A stretch of 64,000 nucleotides of DNA from Micromonospora sp. DSM 45708 (GTDB lineage Bacteria > Actinomycetota > Actinomycetes > Mycobacteriales > Micromonosporaceae): assembly GCF_039566955.1 (NCBI RefSeq), contig NZ_CP154796.1, positions 4,650,001 through 4,714,000 of the forward strand, written 5' to 3'. The notes under the pieces were generated by a model, which did no database searches, was not told the DNA's origin, and worked only from the letters and a program-made list of their open reading frames with translations. Shown piece by piece: positions 16,772 through 26,156 of this stretch. Position 1 is the first letter of the stretch. Every line of letters begins with the position of its first letter. The position numbers were made by a program, and so were the translations under genes.

Positions 16772-18762
16772 CAGACCGGCTCCTCGCGGACCACCGCCAC
16801 CTCCCCCGCCGGCACCACCAGGTCCCCGTCGCACCGCTCACCGGTGAGCAGCTCGACGCCGGTGGCCGGCAGCCGGGCCGGTCCGTCCGTGTGGTTGACC
16901 ACGAACAGCCAGCTCCGCCGCGTCGAGCGGCGCCGCACCACCTCCACGCCGGTCGGGGCGGGCACCGGCGGGCGGACCCCGGCCTCGGTGAGCAGCCGGG
17001 CCACCAGCCGGTCGGTGGCCGCGTCGTCGAGCCGGGTGCCGACGTACCAGGCGGCACCCGCGCCGACGGCGTGCCGGGTCAGCGCCGGCACGCCGGGCAG
17101 CGGCCCGTCGGCGTACGCGGCGAGCACCTCGGCGCCCTCGGCGTGCAGCCACTCGGTCCACACGTCGGCGTGGGCGCCGTCGTCGAGGCGTACCGTCTCG
17201 CCGGCGCGCAGCGGGAAGAACTCCTCCACGCGTACGCCGAGCAGGTCACGGAACGCGCCCGGGTAGCCGCCGAGCCGGATGTGGTCGTGCTCGTCGACGA
17301 TGCCGCTGAAGTAGGTGACGAGCGCGGTGCCGCCGGCTTCGACGAAGCGTCGCAGCGCGTCGGCGTCGGCGTTGCGGATCAGGTAGAGCGTGGGCACCAG
17401 GACCAGCCGGTAGCGGGACAGGTCGGTGGACGGGTGCACCACGTCGGCGGTGACGCCGGCCCGCCACAGCGCGGCGTGCAGCGCGGCCAGCCGGTCGGTG
17501 TAGGTGACGTCGACGCTGGGATGGGAGTCGAGTTCCGCGCCCCACCACGCCTCGTAGTCGAACAGCACGGCGACGTCGGCGTCGACGCGGCTGCCGCGGA
17601 CCTCGGCGAGCGCGCGCAGGTCGGCGCCGAGCCGGCTGACCTCGCGGAACACCTTCGTGTCCGGCCCGGCGTGCGGGAGCAGCGCGGAGTGGAACTTCTC
17701 CGCGCCGGCCCGGGACGCGCGCCACTGGAAGAAGAGCACCCCGTCGGCGCCGCGCGCGACGTGCGCCAGGCTGTTGCGGCGTAGCTGGCCGGGCGTCTTG
17801 GCCACGTTGCGGGGCTGCCAGTTGACCGCGCTGGTGGAGTGCTCCATGAGCAGCCAGGGGGCGCCGCCGGCCACGCCACGGGTGTGGTCGGCGGCGAGCG
17901 CGAGGTTCACCTGCGGCTGCGGGTCGGCGGCGGGGAGGTAGTGGTCGTTGGCGACCACGTCCACGTCGGACGCCCAGGCGTGGTAGTCCAGGTGCTTGAT
18001 GCCGGTGCCGATCATGAAGTTGGTGGTGACCGGTTGGGTGACGAGCCGGTCGAGCAGCTCCCGTTCGGCGCGGAGCTGGGCGCGCTGCTCGTCGGAGGAG
18101 AAGCGCAGGAAGTCGAGCTGCTGGGTCGGGTTGGCGAACGTGGGCGCGGCACGCGGCGGGTTCACCTCGGCCCAGTCGTGGTAGCGCTGGCTCCAGAACG
18201 CGGTGCCCCAGGCGGCGTTGAGCGCGTCCAGGTCGCCGTACCGCGCGCGCAGCCAGCGGCGGTACGCCTCGGCGCTGACGTCGCAGAAGCAGTGCACGTT
18301 GTGGCAGCCGAGTTCGTTGGAGACGTGCCAGAGCACCACCGCCGGGTGGGCGGCGTACCGCGTCGCGACGGCCTCGACCAGGGCGAGCGAGCGGTCCCGG
18401 AAGATCGGCGAGCTGGGGCAGTAGGCCTGCCGGCCGCCGGGCCACAGCACGGTGCCGTCGGCGCGGCGGGGCAGCGTCTCCGGGTGCCGGTGCGCCAGCC
18501 ACGGCGGCGGGCTGGCGGTGGCGGTGGCCAGGTCGACGCTGATGCCGCCGTCGTGCAGCAGGTCGAGCACGCGGTCGAGCCAGCCGAACTCGTACCGGCC
18601 GGGAGCCGGCTCCAGCAGGGCCCAGGAGAAGATGCCGACCGAGACCAGGTTGACCCCGGCTCGGCGCATCAGCGCGACGTCCTCGGGCCACACCTGCTCG
18701 GGCCACTGCTCCGGGTTGTAGTCGGCGCCGTACCAGATGCCCTCGCCGTGCCAGTTCCGCAT
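16771..18762 (-). CDS. Beta-galactosidase, GH42
   Basis: A 663-residue cytoplasmic (no signal peptide) GH42 enzyme that hydrolyses terminal beta-galactosides. The TIM barrel starts at GADYNPEQWPE. Acid/base Glu150 lies in WHVSNELG and the probable nucleophile Glu307 in LLMEHSTSAVNW. Cys115, Cys153, Cys158 and Cys160 match the zinc cluster of the family. The trimerisation and C-terminal beta domains follow normally. It is divergent from the sugar importer and co-translated with DeoR. It should act on short galacto-oligosaccharides brought in by that importer. Confidence 0.95.
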   Translation of the reverse strand: MRNWHGEGIWYGADYNPEQWPEQVWPEDVALMRRAGVNLVSVGIFSWALLEPAPGRYEFGWLDRVLDLLHDGGISVDLATATASPPPWLAHRHPETLPRRADGTVLWPGGRQAYCPSSPIFRDRSLALVEAVATRYAAHPAVVLWHVSNELGCHNVHCFCDVSAEAYRRWLRARYGDLDALNAAWGTAFWSQRYHDWAEVNPPRAAPTFANPTQQLDFLRFSSDEQRAQLRAERELLDRLVTQPVTTNFMIGTGIKHLDYHAWASDVDVVANDHYLPAADPQPQVNLALAADHTRGVAGGAPWLLMEHSTSAVNWQPRNVAKTPGQLRRNSLAHVARGADGVLFFQWRASRAGAEKFHSALLPHAGPDTKVFREVSRLGADLRALAEVRGSRVDADVAVLFDYEAWWGAELDSHPSVDVTYTDRLAALHAALWRAGVTADVVHPSTDLSRYRLVLVPTLYLIRNADADALRRFVEAGGTALVTYFSGIVDEHDHIRLGGYPGAFRDLLGVRVEEFFPLRAGETVRLDDGAHADVWTEWLHAEGAEVLAAYADGPLPGVPALTRHAVGAGAAWYVGTRLDDAATDRLVARLLTEAGVRPPVPAPTGVEVVRRRSTRRSWLFVVNHTDGPARLPATGVELLTGERCDGDLVVPAGEVAVVREEPV

Positions 18763-18796
18763 GAGAGCTGAGGCTGCCCCCGTTCGGCGGCCAAGT

Positions 18797-18838
18797 CAAC
18801 ACTTTCCAACATCGACAGCGATTACAACGTTTACCATC
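18797..18838. promoter_or_regulatory. Direct repeats, candidate DeoR operator
   Basis: CAACACTTTCCAAC (18797-18810) and CAACGTTTACCATC (18825-18838) match at 10 of 14 positions, 28 bases apart. They lie in the AT-richer spacer between the divergent GH42 and importer genes. The spacing places both on one DNA face, as expected for DeoR-family binding. Binding is not shown. Confidence 0.4.
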
Positions 18839-18990
18839 TTTTTTCCCTGCCACAGCACGGTTATCGCTGCCCTTTTGTCCTCTTGACAGCGCCGAACCAA
18901 GGGGTAGCTTCAACCGCCACCGGCTATTTCTGTTCGGACGTGTGGATTCTCGGTGGATCTCGTAGCCACCTCGTCCCCGCAGGAGGCACC

Positions 18991-20322
18991 ATGTCTCGTC
19001 CCCGCTCGCAAGCCGAGTACCTCGCCCGGCTCGTCCCCCCGTCCGCCGCCGGCCTGCACCGGCGCTCACTGCTGGCCGGCGCGGCCGGCGCGGGCGCACT
19101 GCTCGGCACCGGCCTGCTCGCCGGCTGCGGCGACTCCGACTCCGGTTCCGGCACGGACGCGAAGAGCGTCACGCTCGGCTCGAACCAGTCGGATCCGAAA
19201 CCCAAGGACGTCATCGCCAAGGTGATGGACGGCTTCAAGACGTCGTCCGGGGTGACCGTCAACATCAACACGGTCGACCACAACACGTTCCAGGAGAACA
19301 TCAACAACTACCTCCAGGGCAAGCCGGACGACGTGTTCACCTGGTTCGCCGGCTACCGGATGCGGTTCTTCGCGGCCAAGGGCCTGGCCGGTGACCTCAG
19401 CGACGTGTGGGGCAAGCTCGACGGCTACTCCGACGCGTTCAAGAAGGCGTCCACCGGCGACGACGGCAAGCAGTACTTCGTGCCGGCGTCGTACTACCCG
19501 TGGGCGGTCTTCTACCGCAAGTCGGTCTGGCAGCAGCGCGGCTACCAGGTGCCGACCACCCTGGACCAGCTCAGCGCGCTCGGCGCGCAGATGAAGAAGG
19601 ACGGCCTGACCCCGATCGCCTTCGCCGACAAGGACGGCTGGCCGGCGATGGGCACGTTCGACATCCTCAACCTGCGGATCAACGGCTACCAGTTCCACAT
19701 CGACCTGATGGCCGGCAAGGAGGCGTGGACCTCCGACAAGGTGAAGAAGGTCTTCGACACCTGGGCCGGGCTGCTCCCCCTGCACCAGCCGGACGCGCTG
19801 GGCCGCACCTGGCAGGAGGCCGCCCAGTCGTTGCAGCAGAAGAAGAGCGGCATGTACCTGCTCGGCCTCTTCGTCGGCCAGCAGTTCAGCGGCGCGGACC
19901 TGGAGGACCTGGACTTCTTCACGTTCCCGGAGGTCGACTCCACCATCGGCGCGAAGAGCCTGGACGCGCCGATCGACGGCTACATGATGGCCCGCAAGCC
20001 GAAGTCCAAGGACGCCGCCACCAAGCTGCTGACGTACCTGGGCTCGAAGGACGCCGCGAACGTCACGGTCAAGAACGACCCGAGCACGCTGGTCGCCAAC
20101 AGCGGCGCGGACACCGCCGGCTACACCGCGCTCCAGAAGAAGGCCGCCGAACTGGTCGGCTCCGCCACCGAGATCGCCCAGTTCCTGGACCGGGACACCC
20201 GGCCGGACTTCGCCTCCACCGTGATCATCCCGGCCCTCCAGCAGTTCATCAAGAACCCGAAGGACATCGGCGGAATGCTCACCAGCGTCGAGAACCAGAA
20301 GAAGTCGATCTTCACAAGCTGA
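18991..20322 (+). CDS. Carbohydrate ABC transporter substrate-binding lipoprotein
   Basis: A 443-residue extracellular solute receptor of the SBP_bac_1 (MalE) type. The N-terminus has RRSLLAGAAGAGALLG and lipobox LLAGC, so it is a lipoprotein, and the twin Arg suggests Tat export. The mature part shows FTWFAGYRMRFF, VPASYYPWAVFYRKSVW and DGWPAMGTFDIL, usual for oligosaccharide binders. ATG 18991 has AGGAGG upstream; longer in-frame starts lack one. It is first gene of the importer/alpha-galactosidase operon, so an alpha- or beta-galactoside such as melibiose or raffinose-type sugar is the likely ligand. Confidence 0.92.
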   Translation: MSRPRSQAEYLARLVPPSAAGLHRRSLLAGAAGAGALLGTGLLAGCGDSDSGSGTDAKSVTLGSNQSDPKPKDVIAKVMDGFKTSSGVTVNINTVDHNTFQENINNYLQGKPDDVFTWFAGYRMRFFAAKGLAGDLSDVWGKLDGYSDAFKKASTGDDGKQYFVPASYYPWAVFYRKSVWQQRGYQVPTTLDQLSALGAQMKKDGLTPIAFADKDGWPAMGTFDILNLRINGYQFHIDLMAGKEAWTSDKVKKVFDTWAGLLPLHQPDALGRTWQEAAQSLQQKKSGMYLLGLFVGQQFSGADLEDLDFFTFPEVDSTIGAKSLDAPIDGYMMARKPKSKDAATKLLTYLGSKDAANVTVKNDPSTLVANSGADTAGYTALQKKAAELVGSATEIAQFLDRDTRPDFASTVIIPALQQFIKNPKDIGGMLTSVENQKKSIFTS

Positions 20323-20344
20323 CGGCGGAAGGGGGAAGGACACC

Positions 20345-21301
20345 ATGTCCGACCTGCCCCTGATCCAAGCGGATCGCGCCGTGCCGCCACCGGCCGCGAC
20401 CACCACCACCGGTGGTCGCGGTCGACGGCTACGGCTCCTGTCCGGCACCGACCGCGTGGTGATCACGCTGATGGTGCTGGTACCCCTGCTGCTCGTCCTC
20501 GCCCTGGTCTGGCTGCCCGCGGCGGCGACCGTGCTGCTCTCCGGCACGGACTGGGACGGCATCGGCCCGCTCGGCGAGATCGACTGGGTCGGGTGGCGGA
20601 ACTACGACGACGTGGTGAACAACTACCCGCCGTTCGTCCCCGCGGTGCAGAACAACCTGCTCTGGCTGGCCGCGCTCTTCGTGGTCGCCACCCCGCTCGG
20701 CATGTTCCTCGCCGTGCTGCTGGACAAGGAACTGCGCGGCAGCCGGTTCTACCAGACCGCGCTCTACCTGCCGGTGGTGCTCTCGCTGGCGCTTGTCGGC
20801 TTCATCTGGCAGCTCATCTACAGCCGGGACCAGGGCCTGCTCAACGGCGTGTTCGGCGGCGACACCGACTGGTACGGCGACCCGCACGTCAACATCTGGG
20901 CGGTGCTGGTGGCCGCCGGTTGGCGGCACGTCGGCTACGTCATGCTGCTCTACCTGGCCGGTCTGAAGGGCGTCGACCCGTCGCTGCGGGAGGCCGCCGC
21001 CGTGGACGGCTCCTCGGAGACCAGCACGTTCTTCCGGGTCGTCTTCCCGGTGATGCGCCCGATCAACATCATCGTGCTGGTGGTGACCGTGATCGAGTCG
21101 CTGCGCGCGTTCGACCTGGTCTGGGTCATCAACAAGGGCCGCAACGGGCTGGAACTGATCTCGGCGCTGGTCACCCAGAACGTGGTCGGCGAGGCGAGTC
21201 GGATCGGCTTCGGCTCCGCGCTGGCCACCATCATGCTCGCCGTCTCCCTGATCTTCATCACCGTCTACCTCTGGACCGTCATGCGGGAGGACAAGCGATG
21301 A
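20345..21301 (+). CDS. Sugar ABC transporter permease, MalF/UgpA-like
   Basis: A 318-residue inner-membrane permease with about six helices. The first is near residues 38-65. The EAA coupling loop is REAAAVDGSSETSTFFRVVFPVM. It starts 22 bases after the binding-protein stop, with GGAAGGGGGAAGGA ahead of the ATG, and its stop overlaps the second permease by ATGA. No ATPase gene is present, as is usual where a shared MsiK-type ATPase encoded elsewhere serves several importers. Confidence 0.93.
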   Translation: MSDLPLIQADRAVPPPAATTTTGGRGRRLRLLSGTDRVVITLMVLVPLLLVLALVWLPAAATVLLSGTDWDGIGPLGEIDWVGWRNYDDVVNNYPPFVPAVQNNLLWLAALFVVATPLGMFLAVLLDKELRGSRFYQTALYLPVVLSLALVGFIWQLIYSRDQGLLNGVFGGDTDWYGDPHVNIWAVLVAAGWRHVGYVMLLYLAGLKGVDPSLREAAAVDGSSETSTFFRVVFPVMRPINIIVLVVTVIESLRAFDLVWVINKGRNGLELISALVTQNVVGEASRIGFGSALATIMLAVSLIFITVYLWTVMREDKR

Positions 21302-22182
21302 CCGCCGCCGTCTCCCCCGGCCGCCGCCGGCCGCTGCGGCCGGCCCGGGTGGTGCTGCACCTCTTCCTGGGTACGATCGCCGTCGGCTGGTTGTTCCCGC
21401 TGTTCTGGGCGGTGCTCACCTCGTTCCGCTCGTACCAGTACACCGCCGTGCACGGCTACGTCTCGTTCGGCGGCTGGACGATCGACAACTACGTCACCGC
21501 GTGGCGGACCGCCGAGTTCGGCAGGCACTTCCTCAACTCGGTCTACATCACCGTGCCGGCGGTGCTGCTCACGCTCTTCCTCGCCTCCTGTGTGGCGTTC
21601 GTGATCGCCCGGTTCAGTTGGAAGCTCAACATCGCGCTGCTGGGCCTCTTCACCGCCGCGAACCTGCTGCCGCAGCAGGCGCTGCTGATCCCGCTGTTCC
21701 GGATGTTCACCCAGATCCCGCTGCCGGCCTGGATGAGCGACTCGGAGCTGCTCTACGACAGCTACTGGGGGCTGATCCTGGTCAACGTCGCGTTCCAGTG
21801 CGGCTTCTGCGTCTTCGTGCTGAGCAACTACATGAAGGCGCTGCCGCACGAGCTGTACGAGGCCGCGATGGTCGACGGGGCCAGCGTGTGGCGGCAGTAC
21901 TGGCAGGTGACCATGCCGCTGTGCCGACCGGCCCTGGCCGCGCTGGCCACGCTGGAGGTCACCTGGATCTACAACGAGTTCTTCTGGGCGACCGTGCTGA
22001 TGCGTACCGGCGACAAGTTCCCGGTGACCAGCTCGCTGAACAACCTGCGCGGCCAGTTCTTCACCGACAACAACCTCGTCTCGGCCGGCTCGGTGCTGGT
22101 CGCGATCCCCACCCTGGTGATCTTCTTCCTGCTTCAGAAGCAGTTCGTCCGGGGCCTGACGCTGGGAGCCTCCAAGGGATGA
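21298..22182 (+). CDS. Sugar ABC transporter permease, MalG/UgpE-like
   Basis: A 294-residue partner permease. An N-terminal helix (LFLGTIAVGWLFPLFWAVLT) is followed by about five more. The coupling loop is YEAAMVDGASVWRQYWQVTMP. It begins inside the stop of the first permease (ATGA) and ends overlapping the alpha-galactosidase start (ATGA), so four genes are translationally coupled from the first permease onward. Confidence 0.93.
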   Translation: MTAAVSPGRRRPLRPARVVLHLFLGTIAVGWLFPLFWAVLTSFRSYQYTAVHGYVSFGGWTIDNYVTAWRTAEFGRHFLNSVYITVPAVLLTLFLASCVAFVIARFSWKLNIALLGLFTAANLLPQQALLIPLFRMFTQIPLPAWMSDSELLYDSYWGLILVNVAFQCGFCVFVLSNYMKALPHELYEAAMVDGASVWRQYWQVTMPLCRPALAALATLEVTWIYNEFFWATVLMRTGDKFPVTSSLNNLRGQFFTDNNLVSAGSVLVAIPTLVIFFLLQKQFVRGLTLGASKG

Positions 22183-24410
22183 CGATCCTCCACCTGCACC
22201 GGGCCGGAACCAGCCTGGTGCTCGACGCGCGCGGCCCGGGGCTGCCCCGGGTCGTGCACTGGGGCGCCGACCTCGGGCCACTGTCGGCCGAGGAGCTGCC
22301 CGCGCTCGTCGACGCCACCGTGCCGCCGGTGGTGCCGAGCAGCTTCGACGCGCCGACCGTGCTGTCGCTGCTGCCGGAGGCGAGCGCCGGCTGGGGCGGC
22401 CGGCCCGGCCTGGCCGGTCACCGCGACGGCCGGGACTGGTCGACGGCGTTCCGGCTGACCGGGCTCGACGTCCACGACGACCCCGCCCCACCGTCACCCA
22501 CCTCCCCCTCCCCCGCCCCCGAGCGGTTAGGAGGGGCCCCCGCACCTGCACCAGGCGTTAACCGGGGGCCCCTCCTTTCCCGCGGGCGGGTGGTGGTGCG
22601 GGCGGCGGACCCGGGCGCGGGGTTGAGCCTGACGATCGAGATCACGCTGGACCCGGCGGGGTTGCTGACGCTGCGGCACCGGCTGCGCAACGACGGCGAC
22701 GGCCGCTACGAGCTGCGCGAGCTGACCCCCGTGCTGCCGGTGCCGGCGGTCGCCACCGAGCTGCTCGACCTGACCGGGCGTTGGTGCCGGGAACGCGAGC
22801 CGCAGCGGCACCCGTGGCCGATGGGCGCCTGGGTCCGCGAGGGGCGGCACGGCCGCACCGGGCACGACGCCACGTTGCTGCTGGTGGCCGGCACGCCCGG
22901 CTTCGGCTTCGGGCACGGCGAGGTGTGGGCGGTGCACACCGCGTGGAGCGGCGACCACGTCACGGTGGCCGAGCGCCGCCCCACCGGCGAGGCCACACTC
23001 GGCGGCGGTGAACTGCTCGCACCCGGCGAGATCGTGCTCGGGCCCGGCGAGGAGTACGCCACGCCGCTGCTGTACGCGGTCCGGTCGTCGGACGGGCTGG
23101 ACGGGCTCAGCCACGTGCTGCACACCCACCTGCGCGCCCGGCCGGGGCATCCGCCCGCGCCGCGCCCAGTGACGCTGAACGTGTGGGAGGCGGTCTACTT
23201 CGACCACGACCTGGACCGGCTGCGGGCGCTCGCCGACCGGGCCGCCGAGGTGGGCGTGGAACGCTTCGTGCTCGACGACGGCTGGTTCCGCGGCCGGCGG
23301 CACGACCTCGCCGGGCTCGGCGACTGGTGGGTCGACGAGCAGGTGTGGCCCGGCGGCCTGCAACCACTCATCGACCACGTCCGCGGGCACGGCATGCAGT
23401 TCGGGCTCTGGGTCGAGCCGGAGATGGTCAACCCCGACTCCGACCTGTTCCGCGCCCACCCCGACTGGGTGCTCCAGGCACCCGGCCGGCTGCCGCTGCC
23501 GTGGCGGCACCAGCAGGTGCTGGACCTGGCCCACCCGGACGCGTACGCGTACCTGCGCGACCGGCTCGACGCGGTGCTGCGCGAGCACGCCGGGATCGCG
23601 TACCTCAAGTGGGACCACAACCGTGACCTCACCGAGGCCGGGCACGCCGGCCGGCCCGGCGTGCACGCGCAGACCGTGGCCGTCTACCGCCTGCTGGACG
23701 AACTGCGCGCCCGGCACCCCGGCCTGGAGATCGAGAGCTGCTCGTCCGGCGGAGCCCGGGTAGACCTGGAGATCCTGCGTCGTACCGACCGGGTCTGGGC
23801 CAGCGACTGCAACGACGCGCTGGAACGGCTGGCCGTCCAACGCTGGACCGGCCTGCTGCTCCCGCCGGAGCTGATCGGCACGCACATCGGGCCGGACCGC
23901 TCGCACACCACGCACCGCGTGCACGACCTCGGCTTCCGGGCGGTCACCGCGCTCTTCGGCCACCACGGCATCGAGTGGGACATCACCGCGATCGACGCGT
24001 CCACCCGGGCCGAACTGGCCGCCTGGGTGGCGTTGCACAAGCGGCTGCGCCCGCTGCTGCACGGCGGGCGGGTGGTCCGGGTCGACCACCCGGACCCGGC
24101 CGTGCAGGCCCACGGCGTGGTCGCCCACGACCGCTCCCGGGCGGTGTACGCGGTCAGCCGGGTCGCCACGTCCGTCGCCCAGGTGCCAGGCGCGGTGCGG
24201 TTGCCGGGGCTGGACCCGCGGCGGCGCTACCTGGTGCGTCCGCCGGCCGGGGTGCCGGAGCCGGCGCTGCTGGAGCTGACCCCGCCGGGTTGGCTGGCGT
24301 CCGGCGCCGGGGTGACGCTGCCCGGGTCGGTGCTCGGGACGGTCGGCCTGCAACTGCCGGCCCTGCACCCGGAGCAGGCGCTGCTGTGGGAGGTCACCGC
24401 ACTTTTCTGA
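22179..24410 (+). CDS. Alpha-galactosidase, GH36, with repeat-encoded insert
   Basis: A 743-residue cytoplasmic GH36 enzyme releasing terminal alpha-galactose. The barrel starts near VWEAVYFDHD; the substrate-aspartate motif is VLDDGWF. The nucleophile Asp479 is in YLKWDHNRD and the acid/base Asp543 in WASDCNDA. After about residue 100 the N-terminal beta domain is interrupted by a Pro/Ser linker and RLGGAPAPAPGVNRGPLLS (residues 117-136), encoded by a palindromic repeat. The reading frame is intact. It hydrolyses sugars brought in by the operon's importer. Confidence 0.93.
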   Translation: MTILHLHRAGTSLVLDARGPGLPRVVHWGADLGPLSAEELPALVDATVPPVVPSSFDAPTVLSLLPEASAGWGGRPGLAGHRDGRDWSTAFRLTGLDVHDDPAPPSPTSPSPAPERLGGAPAPAPGVNRGPLLSRGRVVVRAADPGAGLSLTIEITLDPAGLLTLRHRLRNDGDGRYELRELTPVLPVPAVATELLDLTGRWCREREPQRHPWPMGAWVREGRHGRTGHDATLLLVAGTPGFGFGHGEVWAVHTAWSGDHVTVAERRPTGEATLGGGELLAPGEIVLGPGEEYATPLLYAVRSSDGLDGLSHVLHTHLRARPGHPPAPRPVTLNVWEAVYFDHDLDRLRALADRAAEVGVERFVLDDGWFRGRRHDLAGLGDWWVDEQVWPGGLQPLIDHVRGHGMQFGLWVEPEMVNPDSDLFRAHPDWVLQAPGRLPLPWRHQQVLDLAHPDAYAYLRDRLDAVLREHAGIAYLKWDHNRDLTEAGHAGRPGVHAQTVAVYRLLDELRARHPGLEIESCSSGGARVDLEILRRTDRVWASDCNDALERLAVQRWTGLLLPPELIGTHIGPDRSHTTHRVHDLGFRAVTALFGHHGIEWDITAIDASTRAELAAWVALHKRLRPLLHGGRVVRVDHPDPAVQAHGVVAHDRSRAVYAVSRVATSVAQVPGAVRLPGLDPRRRYLVRPPAGVPEPALLELTPPGWLASGAGVTLPGSVLGTVGLQLPALHPEQALLWEVTALF
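22529..22576 (-). repeat. Palindromic repeat copy B, in frame inside the GH36 gene
   Basis: AGGAGGGGCCCCCG (22529-22542) pairs perfectly with 22563-22576. Read on the minus strand it runs AAGGAGGGGCCCCC, then GGTTAACGCCTGG, then the returning arm, matching copies A, C and D. It is an exact stem of 14 base pairs within coding sequence and adds about 16-20 residues without a stop. Confidence 0.7.
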
Positions 24411-24504
24411 AAAACTTCGCTGACGGATGTCGAGACGCGGGGTGGTGGCTTCTACCTGAGCGTGGAAGCACCGACAATCGGTGCTCGGGCGTGAGGAGCG
24501 AATC

Positions 24505-24906
24505 GTGAAGTACATGCTGCTGATGCAGTTCAGCGCCGCCGGGACCGACTTCCCGCCGGTGGACACCTGGACGCCGGAGGAGTTCCGGGCGCACATCGAC
24601 TTCATGGGCGAGGTCAACGCGAAGCTCATGGCCGACGGCGAGTTCGTGCAGGGCGAGGGGCTGGGCGGCCCGCAGCAGGCCCGGATCGTGCGGGCCGGCG
24701 AGAACGGCGCGCCGGTGGTCACCGAGGGTCCGTTCGCGGAGACGAAGGAGTTCCTGGCCGGCTTCTGGATCGTCGACTGCGAGACGCCGCAGCGGGCGGT
24801 CGAGATCGCCGCGTTCATCTCCGCCGCGCCCGGCCCGGGTGGCCGGCCGCTGCACATGCCGATCGAGGTGCACCCGGTGATGTCCGGGCCGCCGCAGGAG
24901 ATGTGA
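24505..24906 (+). CDS. YCII/DGPF-domain protein
   Basis: A 133-residue protein starting MKYMLLMQFSAAG, with EGPFAETKEFLAGFWIVDC and the end EVHPVM, the standard YCII (DGPF) layout. These proteins have a ferredoxin-like fold with a conserved His/Asp pair; their biochemical role is unsettled. GTG 24505 follows GAGGAG. The stop overlaps the ECF sigma gene by GTGA. The YCII plus ECF42 pair is a conserved actinobacterial module, and YCII proteins are typical ECF42 targets. Confidence 0.9.
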   Translation: MKYMLLMQFSAAGTDFPPVDTWTPEEFRAHIDFMGEVNAKLMADGEFVQGEGLGGPQQARIVRAGENGAPVVTEGPFAETKEFLAGFWIVDCETPQRAVEIAAFISAAPGPGGRPLHMPIEVHPVMSGPPQEM

Positions 24907-26156
24907 CCCTGGCCGGGCACGTCGTCGAGGGCCTGCTGCGCGAACTGGCGCCGCAGGTCCTCGGCGTACTCGCCCGCCGCTTCGGTGACTTCGCCACCGC
25001 CGAGGACGCGGTGCAGGAGGCGCTGCTCGCGGCCAGCCGGCAGTGGCCGGTCGAGGGGCTGCCGACGCATCCGCGTGGCTGGCTCACGCAGGTCGCGTAC
25101 CGGCGGATGATCGAACTGGTGCGTGCCGAGACGGCCCGACGGGACCGGGAGGACCGCGCGGCCCGCCGCTCCGGCGACGACCGGCGGACCGCACCCGCCG
25201 CCGACGAGCCGTTGACCGGCGACCGGGACGACACGCTGGTACTGCTCTTCCTCTGCTGCCACCCGTCGCTGACCACGCCCTCGGCGATCGCGCTGACGCT
25301 GCGCGCGGTGGGTGGCCTGAGCACCGCCGAGATCGCCCGCGCGTTCCTGGTGCCCGAGGCCACCATGGCGCAGCGGATCAGCCGGGCCAAGCAACGCATC
25401 AGCGACTCCCGGCTGCCGTTCCGGCTGCCCGAGCCGCCCGACCGGCAGGCCCGGCTCGCCGCCGTGCTGCACGTGCTCTACCTGATCTTCACCGAGGGGC
25501 ACACCGCAAGCCTCGGCGACGACCTGCGGCGGGTCGACCTCTCCGACGAGGCGATCCGGCTGGCCCGCGAGATGCACCGGCTGCTGCCCGACGACAGCGA
25601 GGTCGCCGGGCTGCTCGCCCTGATGCGGCTCACCGACGCCCGCGCCGCCGCCCGGACCGGCCCGTCGGGCGAGCTGATCCCGCTCGCCGAGCAGGACCGC
25701 TCCCGCTGGGACGCCGCCGCGATCGCCGAGGGCACGACGCTGGTCACCGACGCGATGACCCGGGGGCCGGTGGGGCCGTACCAGCTCCAGGCCGCCGTCG
25801 CCGCGCTGCACGACGAGGCGCCGACCGCGGCGGCCACCGACTGGCCGCAGATCCTCGCGCTGTACGGGGTGCTGGAGCGGCTCACCGGCAGCCCGGTGGT
25901 GGCGTTGAACCGTGCGGTGGCGACCGCCATGGTGCACGGGCCGACCGCCGGGCTGGACGCGCTCGCCGGCCTGGTCGACGATCCCCGGCTGGCCGGCTCG
26001 CACCGGCTCGACGCGGCCCGCGCCCACCTGCACGAGATGGCCGGCGACCACGACGCCGCCGCGGCCCACTATCGTGCCGCCGCCGCGAGAACCACCAGCC
26101 GCCCCGAACAGGAGTACCTGCTGACCCGCGCCGCCCGCCTCCACCCTCCCCGCTGA
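24903..26156 (+). CDS. RNA polymerase sigma factor, ECF42 type (DUF6596/TPR-like C-terminus)
   Basis: A 417-residue extracytoplasmic-function sigma factor. Region 2 includes FGDFATAEDAVQEALLAASRQ and GWLTQVAYRRMIELVRAE; region 4 includes ALTLRAVGGLSTAEIARAFL and TMAQRISRAKQRI. The 230-residue C-terminal extension (FTEGHTASLGDDL, PYQLQAAVAALHDEAP, ALNRAVATAM) is the TPR-like tail of ECF42, which replaces an anti-sigma factor. It starts GTG 24903 overlapping YCII. Family studies link ECF42 to YCII gene expression; the signal is unknown. Confidence 0.92.
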   Translation: MTLAGHVVEGLLRELAPQVLGVLARRFGDFATAEDAVQEALLAASRQWPVEGLPTHPRGWLTQVAYRRMIELVRAETARRDREDRAARRSGDDRRTAPAADEPLTGDRDDTLVLLFLCCHPSLTTPSAIALTLRAVGGLSTAEIARAFLVPEATMAQRISRAKQRISDSRLPFRLPEPPDRQARLAAVLHVLYLIFTEGHTASLGDDLRRVDLSDEAIRLAREMHRLLPDDSEVAGLLALMRLTDARAAARTGPSGELIPLAEQDRSRWDAAAIAEGTTLVTDAMTRGPVGPYQLQAAVAALHDEAPTAAATDWPQILALYGVLERLTGSPVVALNRAVATAMVHGPTAGLDALAGLVDDPRLAGSHRLDAARAHLHEMAGDHDAAAAHYRAAAARTTSRPEQEYLLTRAARLHPPR

